NCBI GenBank assembly: GCA_030037315.1
Contig: JASHRM010000189.1
Coordinates: 1-33,419, forward strand
Source of the DNA: Candidatus Acidiferrales bacterium
Lineage (GTDB): Bacteria > Acidobacteriota > Terriglobia > Acidiferrales > UBA7541
Direction: 5' to 3'
Length of the DNA stretch: 33,419 bases
Numbering within the stretch: position 1 is the first letter of the stretch; every line of letters begins with the position of its first letter. The position numbers were made by a program, and so were the translations under genes. The notes under the pieces are model-generated. The model saw only the letters and a list, made by a program, of their open reading frames with translations, made no database searches and was not told where the DNA came from. Below, one piece after another: positions 1 to 8,140 of the stretch.

Positions 1-747
1 AACCGAGCGTGCTTGGCCAAAAGCTGTTATCGCGCCTGCCACGGCGGACGACGGTGATCGTCCTGCCAAACGATGCGCCAGATCGGGGAATTGACTGATC
101 AAGGCGGGCAAACGGCCTTTCGAATTGCCGGTAAAGCCGGAAATGCAGATTTCGTTTCGGGCAATGGGAGCGACGACTAGTTGCGACCTTCGTCCCCAAT
201 AGATTTGAACGGCGTCGGCCCACGGCTCGATCGCGTAATGGCGGCGAAACCCGAAGCGCGAGCGATGGCACATGCGCGAGTCCAGGCCAGCGAAACGGCG
301 CACGTGAGAACGCTGGCCATCGGCACCGACAAGCCATTTGTATGAAACGGCGTCGCTGCCGAGGCTGACGCAGTTGTCGTTAAGCTTCGAGACTCTTGAC
401 CCCCACAGAAAACGAACGCCGAGGTTGCTTGCGCGTTCGGTCATCAACCGATGGAGGATCGTCCGGCGGACTCCAAAAGCAGAGCCAAACAGAATTCGGC
501 CGGTCGCGCAGGACCGATCATCTCGAAATTGAAAACCGGAAAAGGGAAAGCCAATCGTGGAATTGAGCTGTATTCCGAGAGTGCGCAGCGCATTTACAGC
601 TTCGGGCAGGAGGCCTTCGCCACAGGCTTTGTCGATGGGCGGAGTACGGTGGTCGATGAGGATGACCCGGAGACCTTCGAGCCTCGCGGCAATGGCTGTC
701 GCGATTCCCGCGGGGCCTCCGCCGATAACGGCGACATCCGTTTCCAC
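1..747 (-). CDS. FAD-dependent oxidoreductase/monooxygenase, 3' end outside window
   Basis: The frame is open from 747 to the window edge (249 codons), so the C-terminus is missing. A Rossmann FAD-binding motif (VIGGGPAGIATAIAA) lies within the first 25 residues. It is followed by CGEGLLPEAVNAL, a motif seen in geranylgeranyl-reductase-like and UbiH-like flavoproteins, and later by LVGADGQRS, the second FAD-contact motif with the Asp-Gly pair. The start is GTG at 745-747 with GGAGAG just upstream; an in-frame TAG lies five codons upstream of it, so no much longer form is possible. It sits 54 nt downstream of the type III polyketide synthase on the same strand and probably shares its transcript. 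In Streptomyces SrsABC a flavoprotein hydroxylates the resorcinol product of a type III PKS; by analogy (inference) this enzyme may oxidise the PKS product. A prenyl-chain reductase is the main alternative. Confidence 0.85.
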   Translation of the reverse strand, partial: METDVAVIGGGPAGIATAIAARLEGLRVILIDHRTPPIDKACGEGLLPEAVNALRTLGIQLNSTIGFPFSGFQFRDDRSCATGRILFGSAFGVRRTILHRLMTERASNLGVRFLWGSRVSKLNDNCVSLGSDAVSYKWLVGADGQRSHVRRFAGLDSRMCHRSRFGFRRHYAIEPWADAVQIYWGRRSQLVVAPIARNEICISGFTGNSKGRLPALISQFPDLAHRLAGRSPSSAVAGAITAFGQARSV

Positions 748-801
748 AAAGCTCTCCGCGATCTAAAAACTGTTCCTTCGAGGATCGCGCAAGAGTGCCG
801 G

Positions 802-1851
802 TTACCAGCGCAGAAGGACCAGCTCCGAGCAGAATCCGGGGCCCATCGCCGCCAAAATGCTCAGCGTGCCGGGAGCAGGCCGACGGCGCCTGTAAACATC
901 TTCCAGCACTAAGAGGACGGAGGTCGAGGAAATGTTGCCTACTTTTCTGAGGCACTCCCAAGAAGCTTCCAGATCTTTTGCCGTCAATCCGAGGGAGGCG
1001 GCTGTGGCCTCAAGCACTTTGGGGCCACCGGTATGCATAATCCAACTGCCAATATCGGCGCGCGACAACTGCTGCTCGGCGAGGAACTCATCGACGTCAT
1101 TTCCCAGGTGCTTCAGAACTGTGTCGGGAACCTCGGGCGAGAGAACGATGCGGAAACCCTTCTCCGAAATATCCCAGCCCATCACTCGTTCCGAGTTTGG
1201 ATACAGGGTCGATTTGGTCGCGAGAATTTCGGGTCCGTTGGAATCGACTTCGGAGCCGCAAACGACTGTGGCAGCGGCGCCGTCACCAAAGAGCAAGGCA
1301 GAAATCAAATGCGCCATCGAAAGGTCGTCGCGCTGGAGAGTGAGCGAACAAAGTTCGATCGAGAGAAGCGCGGCAGCCTGATCGGGATAGCCGCGAACGT
1401 AATCGGCGGCCCGAGAAATTCCAGCGGCTCCGGCGACGCAGCCAAGGCCGAAGATGGGAATACGCTTGATATTGGGCGAAAGGCCCATCCGATTCACAAG
1501 CCGCGCATCGAGGGAGGGAGCGGCGATTCCAGTGACCGACGTGACGAAAATTGCGCTCAAATCGCGGGGTTCGATACCGGCGCCGACTAACGCACGGCAC
1601 AGCGCTTTCTCGCCGATTTCCAGGCCGACCTCGATCCAAGCATCATTCGCCTGGCCGAAGGTGGTCATGTTTTCGTAGAAGTCGATTGTTCGAGCCGTGT
1701 AGCGGCCATCGACTTTCATGCTGTCGTCGAGGCGATCGAGTATGTCGGGGTTGGGCAGGCGGTGCCGCCAGTCGTTCTTCAGGGCGCCAACCAGCGCCTC
1801 CTGCTCGTAATAGTGCTTAGGGAATGCACTGCCAACGCCCGCAATTCTCAT
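802..1851 (-). CDS. type III polyketide synthase (chalcone/alkylresorcinol synthase family)
   Basis: This 349-residue protein has the thiolase fold of type III PKSs, which condense a CoA-bound starter with malonyl-CoA and release a cyclised resorcinol, phloroglucinol or pyrone. The catalytic triad is visible: Cys138 in FGLGCVAGAAG, His273 in IMHTGG and Asn306 in VGNISS. The stretch TGIAAPSLDARLVNRMGL is typical of the bacterial family. Length is normal (about 350-390). The ATG at 1851 has AGGAG about 8 nt upstream. The downstream FAD oxidoreductase suggests a two-gene tailoring unit. A FabH-type ketoacyl-ACP synthase III is less likely, because of the family-specific motif around the Cys and the GNISST context of the Asn. 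The starter and product cannot be predicted from the sequence alone. Confidence 0.9.
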   Translation of the reverse strand: MRIAGVGSAFPKHYYEQEALVGALKNDWRHRLPNPDILDRLDDSMKVDGRYTARTIDFYENMTTFGQANDAWIEVGLEIGEKALCRALVGAGIEPRDLSAIFVTSVTGIAAPSLDARLVNRMGLSPNIKRIPIFGLGCVAGAAGISRAADYVRGYPDQAAALLSIELCSLTLQRDDLSMAHLISALLFGDGAAATVVCGSEVDSNGPEILATKSTLYPNSERVMGWDISEKGFRIVLSPEVPDTVLKHLGNDVDEFLAEQQLSRADIGSWIMHTGGPKVLEATAASLGLTAKDLEASWECLRKVGNISSTSVLLVLEDVYRRRRPAPGTLSILAAMGPGFCSELVLLRW

Positions 1852-2065
1852 GTAAGTTCGCTCCTAGGCAACAAACACAAAGCCGGTACGACTACACCAG
1901 TCCTGATCCCTCAAGAAACGAAAAAGAGCCTGTAACCACGTGTTCCTTGTCAAAAGAGAAAAGCGAATCCGGACCACAAGCCCCTACTCCATGCAGTTGC
2001 GCGCAATTTGGCCACTCGGCGCACGTTCCGGAACAATCTCCAAGTGTCCGGTACGCTAGCAACGC

Positions 2066-3871
2066 CTAACGTCCGACCGGATGTGAACTTGCCGACCCCG
2101 AAATGCGGACAAAACTCCGGTACAGGAGTACAGCACACACAAAGGAAGCGGCCAAGAGTAGAACCCCAGATGTCCAAGAAAGCAAGCAGATTTTGCCAAT
2201 TCCGAACAGAGCAGAATAAATCATGAGACAGCCGAGAAGCCAGTCGCAAAGGTTGCGGCGAAGGTCTTGCGTCGGGGGCACGTCTGGCGCCATGCGGGCC
2301 ACGGTTTTCCAGCCGAATACGTCTGGTCGCACGCGGCGATAGAAGGCTAGGAGGGTGTCGGTGGCCTCAGGAGGAGAAAACATCGTGACCACGAGCCAGA
2401 TGAGCGTGGTGGCGCCAGTGGTCAAAAGGGTTTCCTTGGCGAAGACAACGGGCTCAGAGCCATGGAATGGCGCGGTCCACCGCAGTGCCAGCGAAATTAC
2501 CAAAGCGGCTGACATGGCGGCGATTTCACTCCAGGCGTTGATTCGCCACCAATACCAGCGCAAAAGATAGACGCTTCCTGTCCCTGCGCCGATTTCCAGA
2601 AGTACTTCCCAACCGGCGCGGATTGTTGCTATCTCCCACGAGACCCACGCCGCCAGAATCACGAGAAGGATCGTCACGCAGCGCGAAATCAGGATGTAAT
2701 GCCGCTCAGAAGCCGATGGGCGCAAGAAACGCCGATAAAGGTCGGAAATCAGGTACGAACTGCCCCAGTTCAAATGCGTTGCGACCGTGGACATGAAAGC
2801 AGCCAGAAAACCTGCGACTAGAAGTCCACGGGCAGCTCGCGGGAGATGGTCCACCGCCAGCAAAATGTAGCCGGCCTCGGGATGCGAAAGCGACGGATAG
2901 AGCACGACCACGGCAAGCGCAGCCAAAATCCAGGGCCACGAACGCAGAACGTAATGAGCAAAATTGAACCAGAGAACGGAGAGCAAACCCTGCCGCTCGT
3001 CTCGAGCACTTAAGATTCTTTGCGCCACGTAACCGCCGCCGCCGGGTTCCGAGCCGGGATACCAGAATGCCCACCACTGCACGCCGAGATAAACGCAAAA
3101 GGTGATGAGCGGCAGTGTCCAGAGCGATTCGGCGGTAAACCCGCGTGAGAAATCCGGGAAGAATGAGACCGCGTTCGACGCGCCCGGGTTCGCGTGGCGC
3201 ATCGCCGCTAATTTAGAAAGCAAAGCTGTCATCCCTCCGGCGGCGCCCACGCCATACCACGCGACTGCGATGACCACGCCCATCTTCAGAACGAACTGAA
3301 CGAGATCGGTCCACAGAACTCCCCAGAGTCCGCCGAGTGAAACGTAGATTCCGGTAAAGGGGATCAGGAAGAAGATGCAGATTGCCAATGCATTGCGATC
3401 GCCGATTCCAAGGATGACGGAAACGATGGTCGTCATGGCTTTCGTTACCCAGCCAAGAATCACGCAATTCACCAGCAGCCCGAGGTAGAGTGCGCGAAAT
3501 CCTCGCAAGAAAGCGGCGGGACGGCCCGAGTAGCGAACCTCGGCGAATTCGACGTCGGTGAGAAGCCGCGAACGCACCCAGAGGCGCGCGAAAAGAAAAA
3601 CAGTCATCAGACCGGCCGGCAGCATGCTCCACCAAAGCCAATTGCCGGCGATTCCGCTGGAGTAGACGTACCCGGTGACGACCAAGGGAGTGTCCGCTGC
3701 GAAGGTGGTGGCAACCATCGATGTGCCGATTAGCCACCAGGAAGCATGACGGCCTGAAACGAAATAATCGGTGAGCGTGCGACTCGAACGGCGGCGAAAA
3801 TAAAGTCCCTGACAGAGGGTGAAGACGAGATAAATCGCGACGACAGCCCAATCGACGAGAGAAAGCTTCAT
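2066..3871 (-). CDS. sodium:solute symporter (SSS family)
   Basis: A 601-residue polytopic membrane protein with about 13-14 hydrophobic helices. The N-terminal half contains DYFVSGRHASWWLIGTSM followed by FAADTPLVVTG, the TM1/TM2 signature of SSS transporters. Further on, AAFMSTVATHLNWGSSYL followed by DLYRRF is the conserved helix that supplies the Na2 sodium site. The family takes up sugars, amino acids or carboxylates with Na+; the substrate cannot be told here. The ATG at 3871 has no strong Shine-Dalgarno. A 214-nt gap separates it from the PKS downstream, so cotranscription is uncertain. The last 25 residues are polar and probably cytoplasmic. Confidence 0.92.
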   Translation of the reverse strand: MKLSLVDWAVVAIYLVFTLCQGLYFRRRSSRTLTDYFVSGRHASWWLIGTSMVATTFAADTPLVVTGYVYSSGIAGNWLWWSMLPAGLMTVFLFARLWVRSRLLTDVEFAEVRYSGRPAAFLRGFRALYLGLLVNCVILGWVTKAMTTIVSVILGIGDRNALAICIFFLIPFTGIYVSLGGLWGVLWTDLVQFVLKMGVVIAVAWYGVGAAGGMTALLSKLAAMRHANPGASNAVSFFPDFSRGFTAESLWTLPLITFCVYLGVQWWAFWYPGSEPGGGGYVAQRILSARDERQGLLSVLWFNFAHYVLRSWPWILAALAVVVLYPSLSHPEAGYILLAVDHLPRAARGLLVAGFLAAFMSTVATHLNWGSSYLISDLYRRFLRPSASERHYILISRCVTILLVILAAWVSWEIATIRAGWEVLLEIGAGTGSVYLLRWYWWRINAWSEIAAMSAALVISLALRWTAPFHGSEPVVFAKETLLTTGATTLIWLVVTMFSPPEATDTLLAFYRRVRPDVFGWKTVARMAPDVPPTQDLRRNLCDWLLGCLMIYSALFGIGKICLLSWTSGVLLLAASFVCAVLLYRSFVRISGSASSHPVGR

Positions 3872-3889
3872 ATCCGTGAGGTTGCGGGG

Positions 3890-3919
3890 ATAGTGTCATC
3901 AAGAAGCGCGGAGAGTCAA
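3890..3919 (-). promoter_or_regulatory. possible sigma70 promoter for the symporter
   Basis: On the minus strand TTGACT (3914-3919) is followed after 18 nt by CACTAT (3890-3895). The -35 box matches 5/6 and the -10 box only 3/6. It lies about 20 nt upstream of the symporter ATG, giving a very short leader. Weak support. Confidence 0.3.
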
Positions 3920-3950
3920 AGGGAATGCATTTTGATGTTAACGAGCGTAG

Positions 3951-3988
3951 CCAAAATGAAAAGCCCGGATCCACTTGAGATCCGGGCT
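3951..3988 (-). terminator. intrinsic terminator after the two small ORFs
   Basis: A perfect 10-bp inverted repeat, AGCCCGGATC (3962-3971) and GATCCGGGCT (3979-3988), encloses a 7-nt loop. On the minus strand it is followed by a T-rich run (TTTTCATTTT), as in a rho-independent terminator. It lies 88 nt beyond the stop codon at 4077 and would end transcription of the small ORFs before the symporter gene. Confidence 0.75.
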
Positions 3989-4076
3989 CGGGGGATTGAG
4001 AGGGAGCAACTGGGCCGAAATCAATTTCGTCGAACGAGCGCGACGATCCGGCGCGTGACGGCGCCGCCAACCAAAG

Positions 4077-4262
4077 CTAGTAATTCAGGTGTCGCAAGAA
4101 GAGCGAGACGCGAAAGACGATCTGGAGCGCAAAGACGATCATCGTGTCGCGTATCGCAGCGATCGTTTCCCGCATGGATCTTCCTTCAAGATTGCTTGCT
4201 GGAATCGCCACAGCGACGGCACCGCGGCTCGCGTTCCACCCAGCGTTCATTGGGCGCTGCAT
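4077..4262 (-). CDS. small putative membrane protein, unknown
   Basis: A 61-codon frame starting 12 nt after the preceding ORF's stop, with GGAG 6 nt before the ATG (translational coupling is plausible). The C-terminal half contains one hydrophobic stretch (MIVFALQIVFRVSLFLR) that could be a membrane segment. An internal ATG at 4172, which would give 32 residues (MRETIAAIRDTM...), has an even better site (GAAGGAAG) and could be the true start. I do not recognise a family. Support comes from the ribosome-binding sites, the neighbouring ORF and the downstream terminator, so this is a candidate and not an established gene. Confidence 0.4.
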   Translation of the reverse strand: MQRPMNAGWNASRGAVAVAIPASNLEGRSMRETIAAIRDTMIVFALQIVFRVSLFLRHLNY

Positions 4263-4274
4263 CGTCTGCTCCGG

Positions 4275-4481
4275 TTAGTTCACAACGCAAACAGGCGTAT
4301 CGTGCTCAACCGCGATGACCATGGACTTGAAAATGTCGACATCCCAGCTGTCGGCAATCCGCAAACGGACAACTTCATTCGTCTCGGACATCAAACGGCC
4401 GCGCAGCGGGACTCGAAGACTGCCGGTTACCACTCTAAGAATTACTGGTTGCCCCATCCACATTCCGTAGCCACCTTCCAT
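4275..4481 (-). CDS. small conserved-looking hypothetical protein, 68 aa
   Basis: The ATG at 4481 is preceded by GAGGAGG with about 7-nt spacing, one of the best Shine-Dalgarno sequences in the window; an earlier ATG 13 codons upstream lacks one. The product (MEGGYGMWMGQPVILRV...) has a beta-rich pattern, with alternating hydrophobic residues and polar turns such as SETNEVVRLRIADSWDVDI, and ends in VEHDTPVCVVN. It looks like a small soluble beta-barrel domain, though I cannot assign a family. The next small ORF follows 12 nt downstream and a strong terminator closes the unit. An inverted repeat (GACAGG/CCTGTC, 4526-4544) and a minus-strand TTGACA (4541-4546) lie upstream and may be promoter elements, but no good -10 accompanies them. 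Confidence 0.55.
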   Translation of the reverse strand: MEGGYGMWMGQPVILRVVTGSLRVPLRGRLMSETNEVVRLRIADSWDVDIFKSMVIAVEHDTPVCVVN

Positions 4482-4688
4482 CGCGTGCCTCCTCAGAATT
4501 CCGTGCGTCAACACTTGCATCTTCGGACAGGCTCCCGACCTGTCAAATGGTACAGGGGGCTAAAGCAAGTGGTAATCAAGTACTGGAACTAATGGTTTAC
4601 AAAGAAGCGAAGCTATAGCGGCTTATGATACTGTAAATACGAGCCTTATAGCTGACGCCCGTCGGTTCGTCACGGTTTGGGAAGGTCG

Positions 4689-5330
4689 ATGGAGCTCCTG
4701 AAAGCTCTACTGCATGATCTATACGATGTTCGAGGCCTCATCGAATGGGGCGGTACCCTCCTGGTGTGCATTGTCGTTTTCGTGGAGACAGGTCTATTCG
4801 TTGGGTTCTTCTTACCCGGCGATTCGCTTTTGGTTACAGCCGGCGTGTTCGCCGGGGCGGGGCATTTGAGGCTCGCCGAGCTACTGACACTGGTGACCCT
4901 ATGCGCCATTGCGGGCGATCAGCTGGGATATGCAATTGGCCGCAGGGCTGGCGCGGGCCTATATAAGCGAGAAGATTCGCGCTTTTTCAAAAGACGTCAT
5001 CTTCAGCAGGCGCACGAATTCTATGAGAAGTACGGCGGGAAGACGATTATCCTGGCGCGCTTCGTACCCATTATTCGGACGTTCTGCCCGCCCGTTGCGG
5101 GCGCTGCGAGAATGACTTATCGTCATTATTTGCTATATGACATTCTCGGCGGATTGCTCTGGGTGTGGAGCATGGTGTTGGTGGGCTACACCGTTGGCCG
5201 AACCGTGCCGAATATCGACCAGCGGGTTCATTACGTGATTGCGGCGGTGATTGTTCTGTCTCTAGTGCCGGCTGCATATCACGCGTGGAAGGCGCGACGA
5301 AGCCGCGCCACTTCGGATACGCCAGCGTGA
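4689..5330 (+). CDS. DedA family membrane protein
   Basis: The 213-residue protein has the hallmarks of the DedA/SNARE-associated (VTT) family: ETGLFVGFFLPGDSLL near the N-terminus, the re-entrant-loop motif RFVPIIRTFCPPVAGAARM in the middle, and four to five hydrophobic segments. DedA proteins translocate lipids such as undecaprenyl phosphate or phosphatidylethanolamine across the inner membrane; which lipid applies here is unknown. The ATG at 4689 follows GGAAGG with only 3 nt spacing; a TTG at 4677 in the same frame is the alternative, adding four residues. It stands alone on the plus strand. A strong hairpin lies 18 nt after the stop. Confidence 0.92.
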   Translation: MELLKALLHDLYDVRGLIEWGGTLLVCIVVFVETGLFVGFFLPGDSLLVTAGVFAGAGHLRLAELLTLVTLCAIAGDQLGYAIGRRAGAGLYKREDSRFFKRRHLQQAHEFYEKYGGKTIILARFVPIIRTFCPPVAGAARMTYRHYLLYDILGGLLWVWSMVLVGYTVGRTVPNIDQRVHYVIAAVIVLSLVPAAYHAWKARRSRATSDTPA

Positions 5331-5347
5331 AAAAGATCGCCTGAAAA

Positions 5348-5381
5348 GCAGAGCAGGGAGCCTGGCAGCTCCCTGCTCTGC
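5348..5381. terminator. strong shared hairpin between convergent genes
   Basis: GCAGAGCAGGGAGC (5348-5361) and GCTCCCTGCTCTGC (5368-5381) form a perfect 14-bp stem with a 6-nt loop. On the minus strand a TTTT run follows, so it fits best as the terminator of the leftward lipoprotein gene. It also sits directly after the rightward dedA gene and could act on both. Confidence 0.75.
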
Positions 5382-5599
5382 ACATTCTCGTGAACGCGAC
5401 TGAAAGTCTTCATCCACGCGGCGCCATCGGCGGCGCCTAATCCGGCTTAAAACTCATTGTCCGGCGGAGTCATAAATGATCCTCCCGTCCAATCAGTTTG
5501 ACTACGCAATTTCAGTCATACGCCGCTGCATTTACGAGCGCAAGTCAAAAAATACCTTAGTCTCGAGCGCGCCGGATTGATTCGCACCGCACCGAAATT

Positions 5600-7876
5600 T
5601 CAGAATTGAAGAATCAGTTCACCGGTCGCGACCGGACTCGTACCCGTGCTGAGGAGCAGCGCAGTGTGATCGTCGATAAGGTAGTAGGTCAGATTGTAAG
5701 TGGTTGCCGGGCTAGTTCCTGACAGCGTGCCAGTGCCGCGACCGTCTGTGCCAGCGGCGCCCAACGAACTCGATCCGACTGGATCCGAGGAAAATACGCC
5801 GCTGAAATTGTTGATGTCTAAATTGCCGGCAGAAATGGCGCCCGCACTGAACGTAACTTGTCCATCCAAAGCTGGCTGAAACAGCGAAGCGGCGGCCGGA
5901 GGAACATGGAACAGCCCTTGACCGACGAGATTGACCGCGTAGCTTCCCGCCGATTGCGACGGAGTGCCAGCTGCGCATCCCTGCGATTCGGGACCACACT
6001 GCTGGTAGCCCAACGCAGTGGAAACGGCGGCGGAATCCAGCTCAAGCATCACCAACCCGCCTTGCGTTGTGGCGTATGCGGCGAATTCTCCTGCGCGAGG
6101 GCTTGCACCCGAGGGACATGCTCCGGCGCCGTCGTAGAGTTCCAGATCGATCCGGCCGGTAGCCGCATCGACAGTGTAAGAACAAGACGCGATGGATGCT
6201 CCGTTGTTATAGGTTCCCGCATTATTCACATCGAACGTTCCACTGCTGACCACGCCATTTCCATTTGTGACGAAAGCGCCGCCATCCGCGTACGGACCCG
6301 CCGAGGAATTTCCGCCGCCCGTGAAGACATACGTCGCGTTCGCCAAGCTCGGACTCGAAGCGGCTGCGAAGATGTCTCCGGCGCTCGCGGCGCCTGTGCC
6401 GTCAATTTCGACGAGATGAATCTGCGTGACAATGTTTTCGTTCACGCCATTTTGCGCGGTGCTCAAGACATAGAATGCATATTCCAGGGAGCCAGTCGTC
6501 GCACTCGTAAGGGTCAGCGTCCCGCGACCGGTTCCGGGAAACGCAGGGTCAAACTCATATGTTCCGCTTAAGCTGTCATCCTTCAGAGTGACCGTGCCAC
6601 CTGAAATCCCGTTGTCGTTCACGTCCAAGATGGAGTTGGTATCTGGAATAGTGCCCGATCCGTTCGGGGAAAACGCGCCGGCGAACGCAATCGGGTCGTG
6701 GTGAGTGTCCGTACCAGATGCGCTGAATACGTAAGGTCCGGAGAGCAGGGAAACTGAGTTCGTCAGGGCACTGAGACTCTGCTGATCGATGGTCCCTCCG
6801 CCGGAGGCGCTAGCGTTGAAGCGCGTCAGCAGAGCGTGTTGATTGGTTGTGAGAACAAAGACCCACGTTTGGACGCCCTGCGGAGTAGTGATCAACGCTG
6901 TCCCACGCCCATCCGATCCCACTGTGTACGTGGAACTATTTCCGTTGATGATGACCTGCGTCAAAATTCCAGTGACGAAACTATCTTCATCCTCGACGCC
7001 GCTGATGATGTGACCATTTCCATCCGCTACGAAACTCCCGGCGACTGCCATGAAGCCCAACTGGTCATTCCCTGTATAGGAAAACGCATAAGGGCCGCTC
7101 AACGACTCGTCGGAGTAGGTAATGACTGCGGTGGCCGTTGCGGTTTGGGTGGTTCCGCCTGCCGGAGTCACGCTGGCGGTAATGGTCACCGAACCGCCCG
7201 GGGGAGGGAAGTCGGGCGCTTTGAAGAGCCCGGTAGAATCTATCGAGCCAATATTGCCCCCGCTACTCGATGTGGCGGTCCAAGTAGCCGCGGTCGGCAG
7301 ATTGTTGTACGTTGCCGAAAACTGAAAGCTTCCGCCCGCGGGCACGTTTGCTGAGGAAGGCGTAAGAACGAGACCCGTGCCTGAGCCAACGGTGACGATC
7401 GCCGTATTCGAGGTGACCGTGCCGGCGCCGCTAGTATTTGTAGTGTTTTGCTGTGTCACGGCGGTGATGTTCACTTGCCCCACTTGCTCGCCGTTGCCGC
7501 TCGAAGTAGTGGGCACCTGTTCGGGAGCCGTGTAGACACCGACGAGGGCGTCTGTGGTGGACGGCACGATGGTGCCGACCGTCGAATTGCCTCCCGAGAT
7601 GCCATTTACTTCCCAAGTCACGGTCGTGGTAGTCGAAGTGCTGGAGTTATCGAGGGTGACGACGGCCGTGAAATCGGTCGAGGTATTGAGCGGCACCGTA
7701 ATCGAAGTCGGAGTAATGGCGACGCTTCTGACCGTTGTTGATCCGCCACCGCCGCCGCAGGCAGCAAGAATGCAAAGAGCCAATGAGGTGCCAATCGAAA
7801 AAAATATTGCGGACCCGGTGCTTTTCACTTTTCGTAACGCAGCCCGCGCAGGTGTTTCGTTACACATCGGTATCAT
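5600..7876 (-). CDS. large repeat-containing lipoprotein with Ig-like N-terminal modules
   Basis: A 758-residue exported protein. A hydrophobic signal segment ends in the lipobox LAAC (Cys40) followed by five glycines. Residues of roughly 50-260 form two Ser/Thr-rich Ig-like (bacterial Big-type) modules (VAITPTSITVPLN, LTPSSANVPAGGSFQF). The rest holds about four diverged repeats of 110-120 residues. Each opens with a pattern like SGPYxF..G, continues AGxFxxxGxGxixxGxxDxN and ends with a strand such as YAFYVLST or TYYLIDDHTALLLST. Such lipoproteins are frequent in Acidobacteriota; their function is unknown, with surface display or adhesion a guess. The ATG at 7876 has GGAG 12 nt upstream, which is rather far. 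It is convergent with dedA and separated from it by a strong hairpin. Confidence 0.85.
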   Translation of the reverse strand: MIPMCNETPARAALRKVKSTGSAIFFSIGTSLALCILAACGGGGGSTTVRSVAITPTSITVPLNTSTDFTAVVTLDNSSTSTTTTVTWEVNGISGGNSTVGTIVPSTTDALVGVYTAPEQVPTTSSGNGEQVGQVNITAVTQQNTTNTSGAGTVTSNTAIVTVGSGTGLVLTPSSANVPAGGSFQFSATYNNLPTAATWTATSSSGGNIGSIDSTGLFKAPDFPPPGGSVTITASVTPAGGTTQTATATAVITYSDESLSGPYAFSYTGNDQLGFMAVAGSFVADGNGHIISGVEDEDSFVTGILTQVIINGNSSTYTVGSDGRGTALITTPQGVQTWVFVLTTNQHALLTRFNASASGGGTIDQQSLSALTNSVSLLSGPYVFSASGTDTHHDPIAFAGAFSPNGSGTIPDTNSILDVNDNGISGGTVTLKDDSLSGTYEFDPAFPGTGRGTLTLTSATTGSLEYAFYVLSTAQNGVNENIVTQIHLVEIDGTGAASAGDIFAAASSPSLANATYVFTGGGNSSAGPYADGGAFVTNGNGVVSSGTFDVNNAGTYNNGASIASCSYTVDAATGRIDLELYDGAGACPSGASPRAGEFAAYATTQGGLVMLELDSAAVSTALGYQQCGPESQGCAAGTPSQSAGSYAVNLVGQGLFHVPPAAASLFQPALDGQVTFSAGAISAGNLDINNFSGVFSSDPVGSSSLGAAGTDGRGTGTLSGTSPATTYNLTYYLIDDHTALLLSTGTSPVATGELILQF

Positions 7877-7928
7877 TTAGAAAGTTGGCTCCGAGAGTGC
7901 ATTTCGAATCGTTCCGAGAAAGGGCATT

Positions 7929-7934
7929 AGTATA
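7929..7934 (-). promoter_or_regulatory. possible -10 box for the lipoprotein gene
   Basis: TATACT on the minus strand matches the -10 consensus at 5/6 positions and would give a leader of about 45 nt. No recognisable -35 is placed correctly, so support is limited. Confidence 0.35.
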
Positions 7935-8140
7935 ATTCGCGTTGCTCCAGAAAACGTTCCATTTCTTTCGAAATCTTTTGGCCAGCACCGGAGCGTTCGA
8001 CAGAGCCAACCAGCCAATTGGATCGAAACCTTATCTGACCCGCCGGCGCAAGATCATCCACCCCAACCGATGAAAATCAGATTCAGTGGATGACAGAACC
8101 GAAAATTTGGTTGTCGCAGAGGCGTCTTTGAGGAGGGAGC

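Noticed and set aside
4526-4544. GACAGG/CCTGTC inverted repeat as an operator
   Set aside because: Only 6 bp per arm and no -10 box to anchor it; mentioned with the small ORF but not called.
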